Shown in pieces: positions 1-6,335 of a DNA stretch of 6,900 nt. Source of the DNA: Campylobacterales bacterium (GTDB lineage Bacteria; Campylobacterota; Campylobacteria; Campylobacterales; QNZT01). The DNA lies in assembly GCA_015662615.1 (NCBI GenBank), contig DQTU01000079.1:1-6900 (forward strand). The letters are read 5' to 3'. Both the position numbers and the translations under genes were made by a program. Position 1 is the first letter of the stretch. Every line of letters begins with the position of its first letter. The notes beneath the pieces were generated by a model that saw only the letters and a list, made by a program, of their open reading frames with translations, searched no databases and was not told the DNA's origin.

Positions 1-518
1 ATTTGATAAGTGCGGGAATTACAAAAGGTGTGCAGGCGCTTTTTTGTGTTAGTAAAGATGCTAACAGTAACCTTTTTGTGACACTCTCCGCAAGAGCCTT
101 GGATAAAAACCTCCGCATTATTGCCTTGGCATCTTCAAAAGAGAGTGAGAAAAAGATGCTTCTCGCGGGGGCTGATAGTGTAATAAATCCTTATGAAATT
201 GGGGCTCAGAGGTTGTTTCGCTTGATGCGAAAGCCGACACTTTTTTCAGTTTTGGATAGGATTTTATTTTCAACCACAGAGATAAAAATTGGTGAGGTAA
301 AAATAGAAAAAGAGTCGAAATTTATAGGTACAGAACTTGCTAAGATAGCTGCTAAAAGTTCTCTTAATATTTTAGTTGTTGGAATACAAAGTGGAGATGA
401 ATTTATCTTTGATACAAATAGAGTTAGATATCATGTCTGTGAAAATGATGTTATAGTCGTTATGGGTAAAGAGGCAGAGATCAAAAAATTTACGATAAAT
501 CTAAAGGAGAAGTTATGA
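1..518 (+). CDS. Potassium channel / Trk-type K+ transport protein, C-terminal RCK part (5' end outside window)
   Basis: The reading frame is already open at the left edge, so this is the C-terminal ~171 residues of a longer protein; the TTG at position 3 is an internal codon. The first ~85 residues match the end of a TrkA-N (RCK, Rossmann) domain: the stretch ALFCVSKDANSNLFVTLSAR, then IIALASSKESEKKMLLAGA and the DSVINPYEIGAQRL segment typical of KefC/TrkA/channel RCK domains. Residues ~93-168 fit a TrkA-C domain (IGEVKIEKESKFIGTELAKI, ILVVGIQSGDEF, ENDVIVVMG). Such cytoplasmic domains bind nucleotide or ligand and gate K+ flux. The transmembrane pore would lie upstream and is not visible, so a channel and a Trk regulatory subunit cannot be told apart with certainty. 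The stop overlaps the gpsA start (ATGA), so the two are probably co-translated. Confidence 0.85.
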   Translation, partial: LISAGITKGVQALFCVSKDANSNLFVTLSARALDKNLRIIALASSKESEKKMLLAGADSVINPYEIGAQRLFRLMRKPTLFSVLDRILFSTTEIKIGEVKIEKESKFIGTELAKIAAKSSLNILVVGIQSGDEFIFDTNRVRYHVCENDVIVVMGKEAEIKKFTINLKEKL

Positions 519-1402
519 AAGTAGGAGTAGTTGGAGCTGGGAAATGGGGACAAGCACTACATTTTGCGATTTCTCAAAAACAAAAAACTTATATCGCATC
601 ACGAACCCCAAGAGAGATTAAGAACTTTGTGAGCATGGAAGAAATCATGGAGTTTGAGTATCTTGTTTTTGCAATTTCAGCACAAAATGCCAGAGATTGG
701 TTAGAAAATAAGTTTGTATTTAAAAATCAAAAGATTTTAGTGGCTTCTAAAGGGATTGAGGTTGCGAGTGGAAAGTTTTTAAATGAAGTTTTTAGTGAAT
801 TTGTCCCTGAAGAAAACTTAGCTTTTGTTTCGGGTCCTTCCTTTGCTGCGGAGGTTATGAAATCTCTTCCGACAGCGGTAGTGATAAGTTCAAAAAACAA
901 AAAATTGGCTAAAAAATTCTCAAAACTTTTTCCCTCGTTTATAAAAACTTATACCTCCAAAGATGTGATTGGTGCTGAAGTAAGTGGAAGTTATAAAAAT
1001 ATCATCGCAATTGCTAGTGGCATCTGTGATGGGTTAGAGCTTGGGAACAATGCCAGAGCGTCACTTATCTCTCGCGGACTTGTGGAGATGACACGATTTG
1101 GAAGAAATTTTGGAGCAAAGAAAAATACTTTTTTAGGACTTAGCGGCTCTGGAGATCTGTTTTTAACAGCTACAAGCGTACTTTCTCGGAACTATCGTGT
1201 AGGGCTTGGATTGGCACATGGAAAAAGTCTTGAAGAGATATTAGAAGAGTTGGGAGAAGTTGCTGAGGGGGTTTATACCTCAGATGCAGTTTATCGATTA
1301 GTTGAAAAGCATGATATATATGTTCCTATAGCAGTTGAAGTGCATCGGATGATTTCTGGAAAAAAACCGCAAGAGAGTTTGAGGGATTTGTTGACTAAAT
1401 GA
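515..1402 (+). CDS. gpsA: Glycerol-3-phosphate dehydrogenase [NAD(P)+]
   Basis: GpsA reduces dihydroxyacetone phosphate to sn-glycerol 3-phosphate in the cytoplasm, supplying the backbone for phospholipids. The 295-residue protein opens with the Rossmann motif GVVGAGKWG (4-12). It carries SKGIE (78-82), SGPSFAAEV (106-114), GAEVSGSYKN (153-162, with the family's catalytic lysine at 161), NARASLISRG (179-188), LSGSGDL (209-215) and SRN (224-226), all hallmark GpsA motifs in order. It is shorter than the ~330 residues common in other bacteria; the missing part is in the N-terminal half of the nucleotide-binding domain, and I believe compact forms are normal in Campylobacterota. The start ATG at 515 is supported by AAAGGAGA at 503-510 and by the 4-bp overlap with the K+ transport gene, suggesting translational coupling. 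A terminator follows at 1441-1505. Confidence 0.97.
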   Translation: MKVGVVGAGKWGQALHFAISQKQKTYIASRTPREIKNFVSMEEIMEFEYLVFAISAQNARDWLENKFVFKNQKILVASKGIEVASGKFLNEVFSEFVPEENLAFVSGPSFAAEVMKSLPTAVVISSKNKKLAKKFSKLFPSFIKTYTSKDVIGAEVSGSYKNIIAIASGICDGLELGNNARASLISRGLVEMTRFGRNFGAKKNTFLGLSGSGDLFLTATSVLSRNYRVGLGLAHGKSLEEILEELGEVAEGVYTSDAVYRLVEKHDIYVPIAVEVHRMISGKKPQESLRDLLTK

Positions 1403-1440
1403 AAAATTGTAAATCAAATGAGTAACTCAGGTGAAGATAT

Positions 1441-1505
1441 AGGTAAAAAAAGAGGTAGAGTACCTAAATCACAAAACTATTCAGGTGCTGACCTCTTTTT
1501 TACCT
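1441..1505. terminator. Bidirectional terminator between gpsA and the tpx relic
   Basis: The arms 1441-1456 and 1491-1505 are inverted copies (AGGTAAAAAAAGAGGT against ACCTCTTTTTTACCT, one A bulged), separated by 34 nt. Read rightward, the arm ends in a T-run after ACCTC and would stop gpsA transcripts. Read leftward, a small inner hairpin (AGGTA-CTC-TACCT in the minus strand) is followed by CTTTTTTT and would stop the minus-strand tpx gene, whose stop codon overlaps the arm. A second small hairpin, AGGT-GCTG-ACCT (1483-1494), serves the plus direction. Confidence 0.7.
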
Positions 1506-2135
1506 TATAACTCTCTATTAGGTCGGCGATCTCTATCAGGTCGATTAGATCCTTCAAGTTGTTTCTTTTGTCTTAAATAAGCTTCTTGCTTTTTTGTTAA
1601 AAGATTTACAGTTTTTATTATTCTGTCGTAGTTAGGTTCATTTGTTATCTCTGATACAACTTCTTTGTATGCTATGGTTCCATCTATATTTGCAATATAA
1701 ACTACTCTTCCAAAGAATCCTTCCAAAAAGCTTGGTGCAGAGATAGCTACTCCATATCTAATGCATGGTTAGCATCTTTGTAGTCAGATAGAGTCATGAC
1801 ATTTGTGATATTGTTTTTTTCGCAAAATCTTTCTATAGCAAAAGGTAAATCTTTTGAAACTAGTTTGATAACAACATTCTTCATTTGAGAAACTTTTTTA
1901 TTAAAAGCTATAGTTTCTAATTTACATACACCCGTGTCAAATGATGGAACAAATGCAATAATTTTGAATTTTATCATCTTTTCCACCTACTGTTACTTCT
2001 TGAAATGTTTTACTTACGGTATTAAACACTAGGGCTTCCATACCAACTTTTAAACCTTTACTATTAAACCTATGAATGTAGCTGTTTGTGCATAAAGTGA
2101 TGCTGACAATAGTATAAATACTAAATTTTTTTCAT
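1505..2135 (-). pseudogene. tpx: Thiol peroxidase (Tpx, peroxiredoxin family), exported form, broken by several frameshifts
   Basis: Tpx reduces hydrogen and alkyl peroxides with a reactive cysteine. The protein can be followed on the minus strand only by changing frame. At the start, ATG at 2135-2133 followed by AAAAAAATTTAG stops at once; one more A would give a signal peptide (LVFILLSASLYAQ) followed by TATFIG, like the N-terminus of E. coli Tpx. From ~2068 to 1967 another frame gives SKGLKVGMEALVFNTVSKTF and TVGGKDDKIQ. From ~1974 to 1747 a third frame gives IIAFVPSFDTGVCKLET (peroxidatic Cys) and DLPFAIERFCEKNNI (resolving Cys). A last shift near 1754-1759 joins YGVAISAPSF, GRVVYIANIDGTIAYKEVVS and EITNEPNYDR. 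Breaks are thus near 2126-2132, 2062-2073, 1961-1966 and 1754-1759. The hydrophilic tail after EPNYDR is ~35 residues longer than usual. AAAGG lies just upstream of the start as a possible SD. Family assignment is firm; loss of function is inferred from the number of shifts. Confidence 0.88.
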
Positions 2136-2166
2136 ATTTAGACCTTTCATGTTTTGATGTTCTGAC

Positions 2167-2172
2167 ATTATA
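2167..2172 (-). promoter_or_regulatory. Probable -10 box of the tpx relic
   Basis: The minus strand reads a perfect TATAAT here, 31 nt before the signal-peptide ATG, with no clear -35 box at the right distance. A lone -10 with AT-rich upstream DNA is common for housekeeping promoters of Campylobacterota. Confidence 0.45.
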
Positions 2173-2261
2173 TCTGTAATATTCTTAGGGTTTTTATATA
2201 AAAAATTCTTATATAAAAAAATTGTAATAATCTTTTTAAGAAGTAGTATTCCTTGTTATTG

Positions 2262-2298
2262 ATAGTTTTAGTGCTAATTCTCTTATAGAGAAAACTAT
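2262..2298. repeat. Nested inverted repeat
   Basis: ATAGTTTT (2262-2269) and AAAACTAT (2291-2298) are perfect inverted arms. Between them lies a second hairpin, TTCTC-TTATA-GAGAA (2278-2292), which partly overlaps the right arm. The right side, GAGAAAACTAT, can pair as one 11-bp stem with ATAGTTTT plus CTC if ten bases bulge out. No T-run follows, so this does not look like a standard terminator. Role unknown. Confidence 0.4.
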
Positions 2299-2456
2299 TC
2301 TTGTGTAGTTTGATATGGGATGGTTATACTATTACTCTTTGGTTAAAAGTTATTTTCATTAGTAAATCTTTATACAAGCAAACATTCGCTAATATCCAAA
2401 AACATAGACACTCCAAACAAATCTACAAATTTCACATTTCATAAAAGCACGGTGAT

Positions 2457-2494
2457 AAGAGTCGATTTAGAGGGATTAAATTAGTTTGACTCTT
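2457..2494 (+). repeat. Inverted repeat in front of the DEAD-box helicase gene
   Basis: AAGAGTC (2457-2463) and GACTCTT (2488-2494) are perfect arms around a 24-nt loop that contains a smaller ATTTA/TAAAT stem (2465-2469 with 2477-2481). It ends 36 nt before the helicase start. It could be an RNA structure in the helicase leader if transcription begins upstream, or an operator, since a possible -35 box (TTGACT) sits in its right arm. Confidence 0.4.
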
Positions 2495-2513
2495 ACGCAG
2501 TGTTTGTGATACT
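2486..2513 (+). promoter_or_regulatory. Possible promoter of the helicase-dapD unit
   Basis: TTGACT (2486-2491) is followed after 16 nt by GATACT (2508-2513), a fair sigma70-like pair. It would give a very short leader before the ATG at 2531. An alternative -10, TATACT at 2325-2330, would give a long structured leader. The choice cannot be made from sequence alone. Confidence 0.3.
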
Positions 2514-2530
2514 AATACAAAGAAATATAT

Positions 2531-4021
2531 ATGACATTTGAAGATTTTAATTTCAAACCAGAGTTGGCGAAAGCTATAAAAGATGCAGGTTTTAAAGAAC
2601 CAAGCCCAGTACAAGCAGAAGCAATGCCTATCATCCTTGAGGGAAAAGATATCGTAGCACAGGCTCACACAGGTACAGGAAAAACAGCGGCATTTGGACT
2701 TCCAGTTTTAAACATGATGGATTGCAAATCAGGAGTTGAGACGGTTATAATCGTTCCTACTCGTGAGCTTGCTACACAAGTAAGTGATGAGATATTTCGT
2801 TTTGGTAAATATCTAGGGATCAACACAGCAACAGTTTATGGTGGAAGCTCTTACACAAGACAGATAAACCATATCAAAAAAGCGGCGGTTATCGTAGCAA
2901 CTCCAGGTAGATTTTTGGATTTGTTAAATAAAGGTCAAATCAATATCTCTCCAAAATTTGTTATCTTAGATGAGGCAGATGAGATGCTTGATATGGGATT
3001 TTTAGATGATATTAAAGAGATATTTACCTATTTTAAAGGTACTCGTCAAGCTTTAATGTTCTCAGCTACGATGCCAAAACCTATCAAAGAGTTGGCGACT
3101 AGAATCCTTCGTACTCCTGAGTTTGTAAGTATTACCAAGAAAAATGCTACAAATGAAAACATCAAACAGCACTATTATGTTGTTGATGAGAGAGAAAGAG
3201 ATGATGCTCTTATAAGACTTATGGATTATAAAAACCCTACAAAAAGTATTGTTTTTTGTCGTACGAAAAAAGAGGTTGATAGACTTTCAACTTTTTTACT
3301 TTCACAAGGACAGAGTGCAAAAGGGCTACATGGTGACATGGAGCAGAGACAAAGAGAAGAAGTTATCAGAGCTTTTAAAAGAGGTTCATTAGAAACACTT
3401 ATCGCTACTGATGTTGCTGCTCGTGGACTTGATGTAAATAATGTTAGCCATGTTTTCAACTACCATATCCCATTTGATTCTGAGAGTTATGTTCACCGTA
3501 TCGGTCGTACTGGTCGTGCTGGTAAAGAGGGTTTAGCTATCACTATCGTTACTCCGCATGAGTTTAATTCACTTAAAAAGATACAAAAAGATGTTGGAAG
3601 TGCACTTGAGCCAAAAGTAATTCCTACGATCAAAGATGTTCAGATGAAAAATAAAGACTCTTTGATAGATGAGATTAAAAACCAAGAGATTAGTGAGTTA
3701 GCAAAAGATTTAGTAGAAGTTCTTAAAAAAGATTTTGTGGATGAAGATATCGCACTAAAACTTGCAGCTATGCTTTATAAAGGTAACGACATTCAAGGAT
3801 CTGACAGAATTGGAAAAACCACAGCTGAGGTTTCTAAACTTTTTGAAAGATATGAAAAAGGTGGCGGAAATAGCGGTGGTAGAAACCGCGGTGGAAGAAA
3901 CAGAGGTTATGGAAACCGAGGTGGAAGTGGTCGAAGAAATCGTAGTGGTGGAAGTGGCGGCGGTGGTCGTAATGGTGGAAGAGGTAGATCAAACAATAAC
4001 AATAGAGACAATAGGAGATAA
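2531..4021 (+). CDS. DEAD-box ATP-dependent RNA helicase with Arg/Gly-rich C-terminal tail
   Basis: This enzyme unwinds RNA duplexes with ATP, in bacteria usually for ribosome assembly, mRNA decay or cold adaptation (RhlE/CsdA/CshA type). All core motifs are present in order: the Q-motif region (F6, PSPVQ 24-28), motif I AHTGTGKT (45-52), Ia PTRELA (76-81), GG (104-105), TPGR (124-127), DEAD (147-150), SAT (178-180), motif V ATDVAARGLD (292-301) and HRIGRTGRAG (322-331). Residues ~335-443 form a C-terminal extension. From 444 to the end (496) the protein is almost only Gly, Arg, Asn and Ser (RGG-like), a disordered RNA-binding tail. The ATG at 2531 starts directly before the family's usual FEDF opening; its SD is weak (AAAGAA). 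dapD begins 3 nt after the stop, so the two are probably transcribed together. The exact subfamily is not certain, so no symbol is given. Confidence 0.96.
   Translation: MTFEDFNFKPELAKAIKDAGFKEPSPVQAEAMPIILEGKDIVAQAHTGTGKTAAFGLPVLNMMDCKSGVETVIIVPTRELATQVSDEIFRFGKYLGINTATVYGGSSYTRQINHIKKAAVIVATPGRFLDLLNKGQINISPKFVILDEADEMLDMGFLDDIKEIFTYFKGTRQALMFSATMPKPIKELATRILRTPEFVSITKKNATNENIKQHYYVVDERERDDALIRLMDYKNPTKSIVFCRTKKEVDRLSTFLLSQGQSAKGLHGDMEQRQREEVIRAFKRGSLETLIATDVAARGLDVNNVSHVFNYHIPFDSESYVHRIGRTGRAGKEGLAITIVTPHEFNSLKKIQKDVGSALEPKVIPTIKDVQMKNKDSLIDEIKNQEISELAKDLVEVLKKDFVDEDIALKLAAMLYKGNDIQGSDRIGKTTAEVSKLFERYEKGGGNSGGRNRGGRNRGYGNRGGSGRRNRSGGSGGGGRNGGRGRSNNNNRDNRR
3860..4018 (+). repeat. Low-complexity GGT/AGA-rich segment encoding the RGG-like helicase tail
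   Basis: The last 53 codons of the helicase are imperfect repeats of units such as GGTGGAAGAAAC and GGTGGTCGT, encoding GG-R/N/S modules. The purine bias opens long spurious frames on both strands here (glutamate/valine-rich or histidine-rich), which should not be taken as genes. Tails of this kind change length readily by slippage. Confidence 0.75.
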
Positions 4022-4024
4022 TAT

Positions 4025-5230
4025 ATGGCATTAGCAAAAATTGAAAATAGCGAAGATTTTAAAGCATTAGTTGAAGAGACAAAAAAGATGAAAGGCTATA
4101 AAGAGCCTGTTGGATTTGGAATCGCTAGAGTTGACCGTGGTCAGAAAAACACAGAGAAAATTTTACAAGCTACTTACCCGGTCATAAACTGGAATGAAAA
4201 CTTTGGCTCAGCTGCTGTTTTTGTTGCAGCACTAAAAGAGAGTGGTGTTTATGCTGATTTTAGTGGCGATGAGTATATCGCTCCAGTTTCTGCTGAGTTT
4301 ATAAAACACGCTATGCATATTTTTGCACCATATATCGATGAAGCATTTGGTGATGCTCATAAAAATGTTCAAGTTATCAAATACCTAAACGAGCTTTTTG
4401 CCTCTGAAATGGTAGATGCAACTTCTTATAAAATCGTATTTTTATATGCTGATGCACCAGCACAAAGTGTTGAAACAGTTTACTTGAAACTTTATGCACT
4501 TTCAACTGCAAAAGTTCCTTTAAGAGGCGTCAATTTAAATGGAGCATTTGGAATTCTTGAAAATGTTGCATGGAGTGGAAATATGCCAATTGAATTAGCA
4601 TGGCTAAGAGATAATGAAATCTCTCTAAAACTTGATGGTATGTATCCTGAAATCAGTTCAGTTGATAAATTTCCAAGATTTTTACAGCATATCATCCCTG
4701 CGGATAATACAAGAATTTTAGAATCTTCAAAAGTCAGAATGGGAGCTCAACTCCATGCAGGAACAACAGTGATGCCAGGAGCGAGCTACATAAACTTCAA
4801 TGCTGGAACAACAGGTCCAGTTATGGTTGAGGGTCGTATCAGCTCATCTGCAATCGTAGGAAGTGGTAGTGATGTTGGTGGTGGAGCTTCAATCCTTGGC
4901 GTACTTAGTGGCACAGATGGAAATCCTATTAGTATAGGTGAAAATACGCTTCTTGGCGCAAATTCAGTGACTGGTGTACCTTTGGGGGATGGCTGTATCG
5001 TTGATGCTGGTGTTTCTATCCTAGAAGGGACAAAAGTTACTATTTCAACTGATGAGTTTAACAAAATCAAAGAGGCAAATCCAAGCTGGACATCTCCTGA
5101 TACAGATGTTTTCAAAGGTGGTGCACTTGCAAGTTTGAATGGTATCCATTTTAGACAAGATAGTGTGACGGGTATGATAAAAGCCTTTAGAAGCACACGA
5201 GAAGTTAAACTAAACAAAGAACTTCATTAA
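4025..5230 (+). CDS. dapD: 2,3,4,5-tetrahydropyridine-2,6-dicarboxylate N-succinyltransferase
   Basis: DapD transfers succinyl from succinyl-CoA to tetrahydrodipicolinate, a committed step of the succinylase route to meso-diaminopimelate and lysine, and hence to peptidoglycan. The protein is 401 residues, the long form with an extended N-terminal region (~1-230) before a left-handed beta-helix of hexapeptide repeats (~231-340). Diagnostic segments are VRMGAQLHAGTTVMPGASYI (237-256), NFNAGTTGPVMVEGRI (257-272, with the conserved glutamate of the active-site region), GSDVGGGASILGVLSG (281-296), ENTLLGANSVTGVPLGDGCI (306-325) and a C-terminal NGIHFRQDS (372-380). This resembles the DapD type known from Campylobacterota and actinobacteria rather than the ~274-residue E. 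coli type. The SD AGGAGA (4013-4018) lies in the last codons of the helicase gene, so translation is probably coupled to it. No frame damage is seen. Confidence 0.95.
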   Translation: MALAKIENSEDFKALVEETKKMKGYKEPVGFGIARVDRGQKNTEKILQATYPVINWNENFGSAAVFVAALKESGVYADFSGDEYIAPVSAEFIKHAMHIFAPYIDEAFGDAHKNVQVIKYLNELFASEMVDATSYKIVFLYADAPAQSVETVYLKLYALSTAKVPLRGVNLNGAFGILENVAWSGNMPIELAWLRDNEISLKLDGMYPEISSVDKFPRFLQHIIPADNTRILESSKVRMGAQLHAGTTVMPGASYINFNAGTTGPVMVEGRISSSAIVGSGSDVGGGASILGVLSGTDGNPISIGENTLLGANSVTGVPLGDGCIVDAGVSILEGTKVTISTDEFNKIKEANPSWTSPDTDVFKGGALASLNGIHFRQDSVTGMIKAFRSTREVKLNKELH

Positions 5231-5236
5231 CAATTA

Positions 5237-5269
5237 ACTCCTATTTGGTAAAATATCCCAAATAGGAGT
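5237..5269 (+). promoter_or_regulatory. 12-bp perfect hairpin holding the SD of the next gene, overlapping a possible -10 box
   Basis: ACTCCTATTTGG (5237-5248) and CCAAATAGGAGT (5258-5269) are exact inverted copies with a 9-nt loop. The right arm contains the SD AGGAGT (5264-5269) for the ATG at 5274. The loop carries TAAAAT (5249-5254), a reasonable -10 box that would start RNA near 5261, downstream of the left arm. RNA read through from dapD would fold and hide the SD; RNA from the local promoter would not. There is no T-run, so it is a poor terminator. Confidence 0.55.
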
Positions 5270-5273
5270 CTAC

Positions 5274-6134
5274 ATGGAATACAGCACAGAAATACTTTCA
5301 CTTATACAGTCACTAGAGCTGCAAAGGATAGCAATACTTGAAAATTTTGCTATGATTGCCATCGTTATTTTTTTAATAAACTTTCTCTTCTTTTTCAAAT
5401 TTAATTCAAACTTTCTTCCAGTTTTAGGGCTTAGCTTTTTTGCACTTATTGGCAGTTATTTTTTCTTAAATACCAAATATAAAACGGCAGTTGAGAGTGA
5501 TTTACTTCCAAAATTGGTAAAAGGAATTGATTCGGATTTTAACTATCTTGGTAATGAACATATTAACTTAGCAGATATAAATAGTTTAAAATACTTTTCG
5601 CATGAAATAGAAAACATCATGAGTGACGGTACCATAAAAGTAGAGAAAAACAGCAAAAGTGCTGGACTCTCATTTGTGACTTTAGAGAGTGTCAATATTG
5701 ATACGGAAGAGGGCGAACATGAGACAGATAGGTTTGATGGTGCGGTGGTTGTTTTAAATCTTCCAAGCTCATTTGACCAAAAATATCTTTTGAGTACAAA
5801 AAAATCAAAAACGCCACAGTTTGAAGCTGGGGATTATTTAAATCCAAAAAAGATGGGCTTAAAAGCTGTTAATGCAGTGTCTGAGGATTTTATGCTCTAT
5901 TCTGAGAGTGGTGCGTCCTCATTGGATGCTGATATTATCAAAAAAGTATTAGCGTTTAGAGAGAATTTAAAAACTGATAACTGGGCAATTTTTACTGGAA
6001 ATCGTGGTTATATTTTTGTTGATGGCATAAAAGGTAGTTTTGATATTTCACTGTTTAAAAATTTGAAAGACCAATATTTTATTGCAAATTATACACATTT
6101 GTTAAAAAGAGTTAAGGGATTAATCGAGGAGTAG
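5274..6134 (+). CDS. Two-TM membrane protein resembling DUF3137, function unknown
   Basis: The 286-residue protein has two hydrophobic segments near the N-terminus (~25-42 FAMIAIVIFLINFLFFFKF region and ~47-65 FLPVLGLSFFALIGSYFFL region), so it is an inner-membrane protein with a long soluble C-terminal part. The layout and several C-terminal segments recall the DUF3137 family: PKLVKGIDSDFNYL (~79-92), FDGAVVVLNLPSSF (154-167), EDFMLYSESGASSLDADII (204-222), then a strand pair near WAIFTGNRGYIFVDG (237-251) and FDISLFKNL (256-264). No catalytic motif is visible and no function is known to me for this family. The start is fixed by AGGAGT five bases upstream, inside the hairpin at 5237-5269. 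The ClbS-like remnant begins 3 nt after the stop with its own SD (GAGGAG, 6126-6131), so both were once one transcription unit. Confidence 0.8.
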   Translation: MEYSTEILSLIQSLELQRIAILENFAMIAIVIFLINFLFFFKFNSNFLPVLGLSFFALIGSYFFLNTKYKTAVESDLLPKLVKGIDSDFNYLGNEHINLADINSLKYFSHEIENIMSDGTIKVEKNSKSAGLSFVTLESVNIDTEEGEHETDRFDGAVVVLNLPSSFDQKYLLSTKKSKTPQFEAGDYLNPKKMGLKAVNAVSEDFMLYSESGASSLDADIIKKVLAFRENLKTDNWAIFTGNRGYIFVDGIKGSFDISLFKNLKDQYFIANYTHLLKRVKGLIEE

Positions 6135-6137
6135 AAA

Positions 6138-6335
6138 ATGCCTAGACCTAAAAATAGAGATGAGTTACTTTTCCTTAGCAATGTGAATTATAAAAAACTA
6201 TTTGATTTGGTAAGCTCATTTTCAGATGAAGAGATTCATAATGAGTATATCTTTGATAACGGTAGAGATAAGAATATTCGAGATATTAAAGAGTCCATCT
6301 TCTGTTGCATTAAAATCTACTCCAGCTTTTGCTAA
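6138..6335 (+). pseudogene. ClbS/DfsB-family four-helix-bundle protein, 5' remnant
   Basis: The first ~50 codons (to about 6287) read MPRPKNRDELLFLSNVNYKK, a FDLVSSFSDEEI segment and a GRDKNIRDI stretch, matching the N-terminus of ClbS/DfsB proteins (DinB-like four-helix bundles, normally ~170 residues; ClbS itself inactivates colibactin). After RDI the similarity ends abruptly. The last 15 codons before the TGA (KESIFCCIKI and so on) are antisense to a different gene, the PKD lipoprotein remnant on the minus strand. The SD GAGGAG and ATG are intact, so a short peptide could still be made. The two-thirds carrying the remaining helices are gone, so function is very unlikely. The spacing of 3 nt to the membrane protein gene shows its former operon place. 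Confidence 0.78.

Larger units (their letters stand above)
2136..2530. other. Gene-poor interval between the tpx relic and the DEAD-box helicase gene
   Basis: I find no recognisable gene, tRNA or transposon end in these ~395 AT-rich bases. They hold the tpx leader and -10 box, an imperfect direct repeat of TTATATAAAAAATT type at 2194-2221, and two inverted repeats (2262-2298 and 2457-2494). Short open stretches exist on both strands but none has a recognisable motif. Confidence 0.6.

Noticed and set aside
1418..1510. A 30-codon plus-strand frame (starts MSNSGEDIGKKRGRV) after gpsA
   Set aside because: It lies across the terminator stem, has no SD and no family resemblance I can name. The stem explains the sequence better.
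2300..2430. Possible gene fragments on the minus strand (for example a ~26-codon stretch ending RVIV)
   Set aside because: They are too short, with stops in all frames and no recognisable family.
2432..2668. Minus-strand open frame of 78 codons
   Set aside because: It overlaps the start of the helicase gene in antisense, has an odd Cys/Phe/Tyr-rich composition and no motif.
3226..3459. Minus-strand frames inside the helicase (3226-3459) and dapD (4492-4695)
   Set aside because: They are antisense to conserved motifs of intact genes and have no recognisable content.
3860..4018. Repeat array suggestive of CRISPR or a satellite
   Set aside because: The units are irregular, without spacers, and in frame with the helicase; this is a coding low-complexity tail.
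3762..4034. Plus-strand frame rich in Glu and Val, and a minus-strand frame rich in His and Phe (3834-4037)
   Set aside because: Both are by-products of the repetitive GGT/AGA codons of the helicase tail.
4786..5217. Minus-strand frame of 143 codons inside dapD
   Set aside because: It is antisense to the highly conserved beta-helix part of DapD. It is long only because of that region's codon use, and has no SD or motif.
5237..5269. Rho-independent terminator for dapD
   Set aside because: The stem is strong but AT-rich in part and is followed by CTACATGG, not a T-run. It sits on the SD of the next gene.
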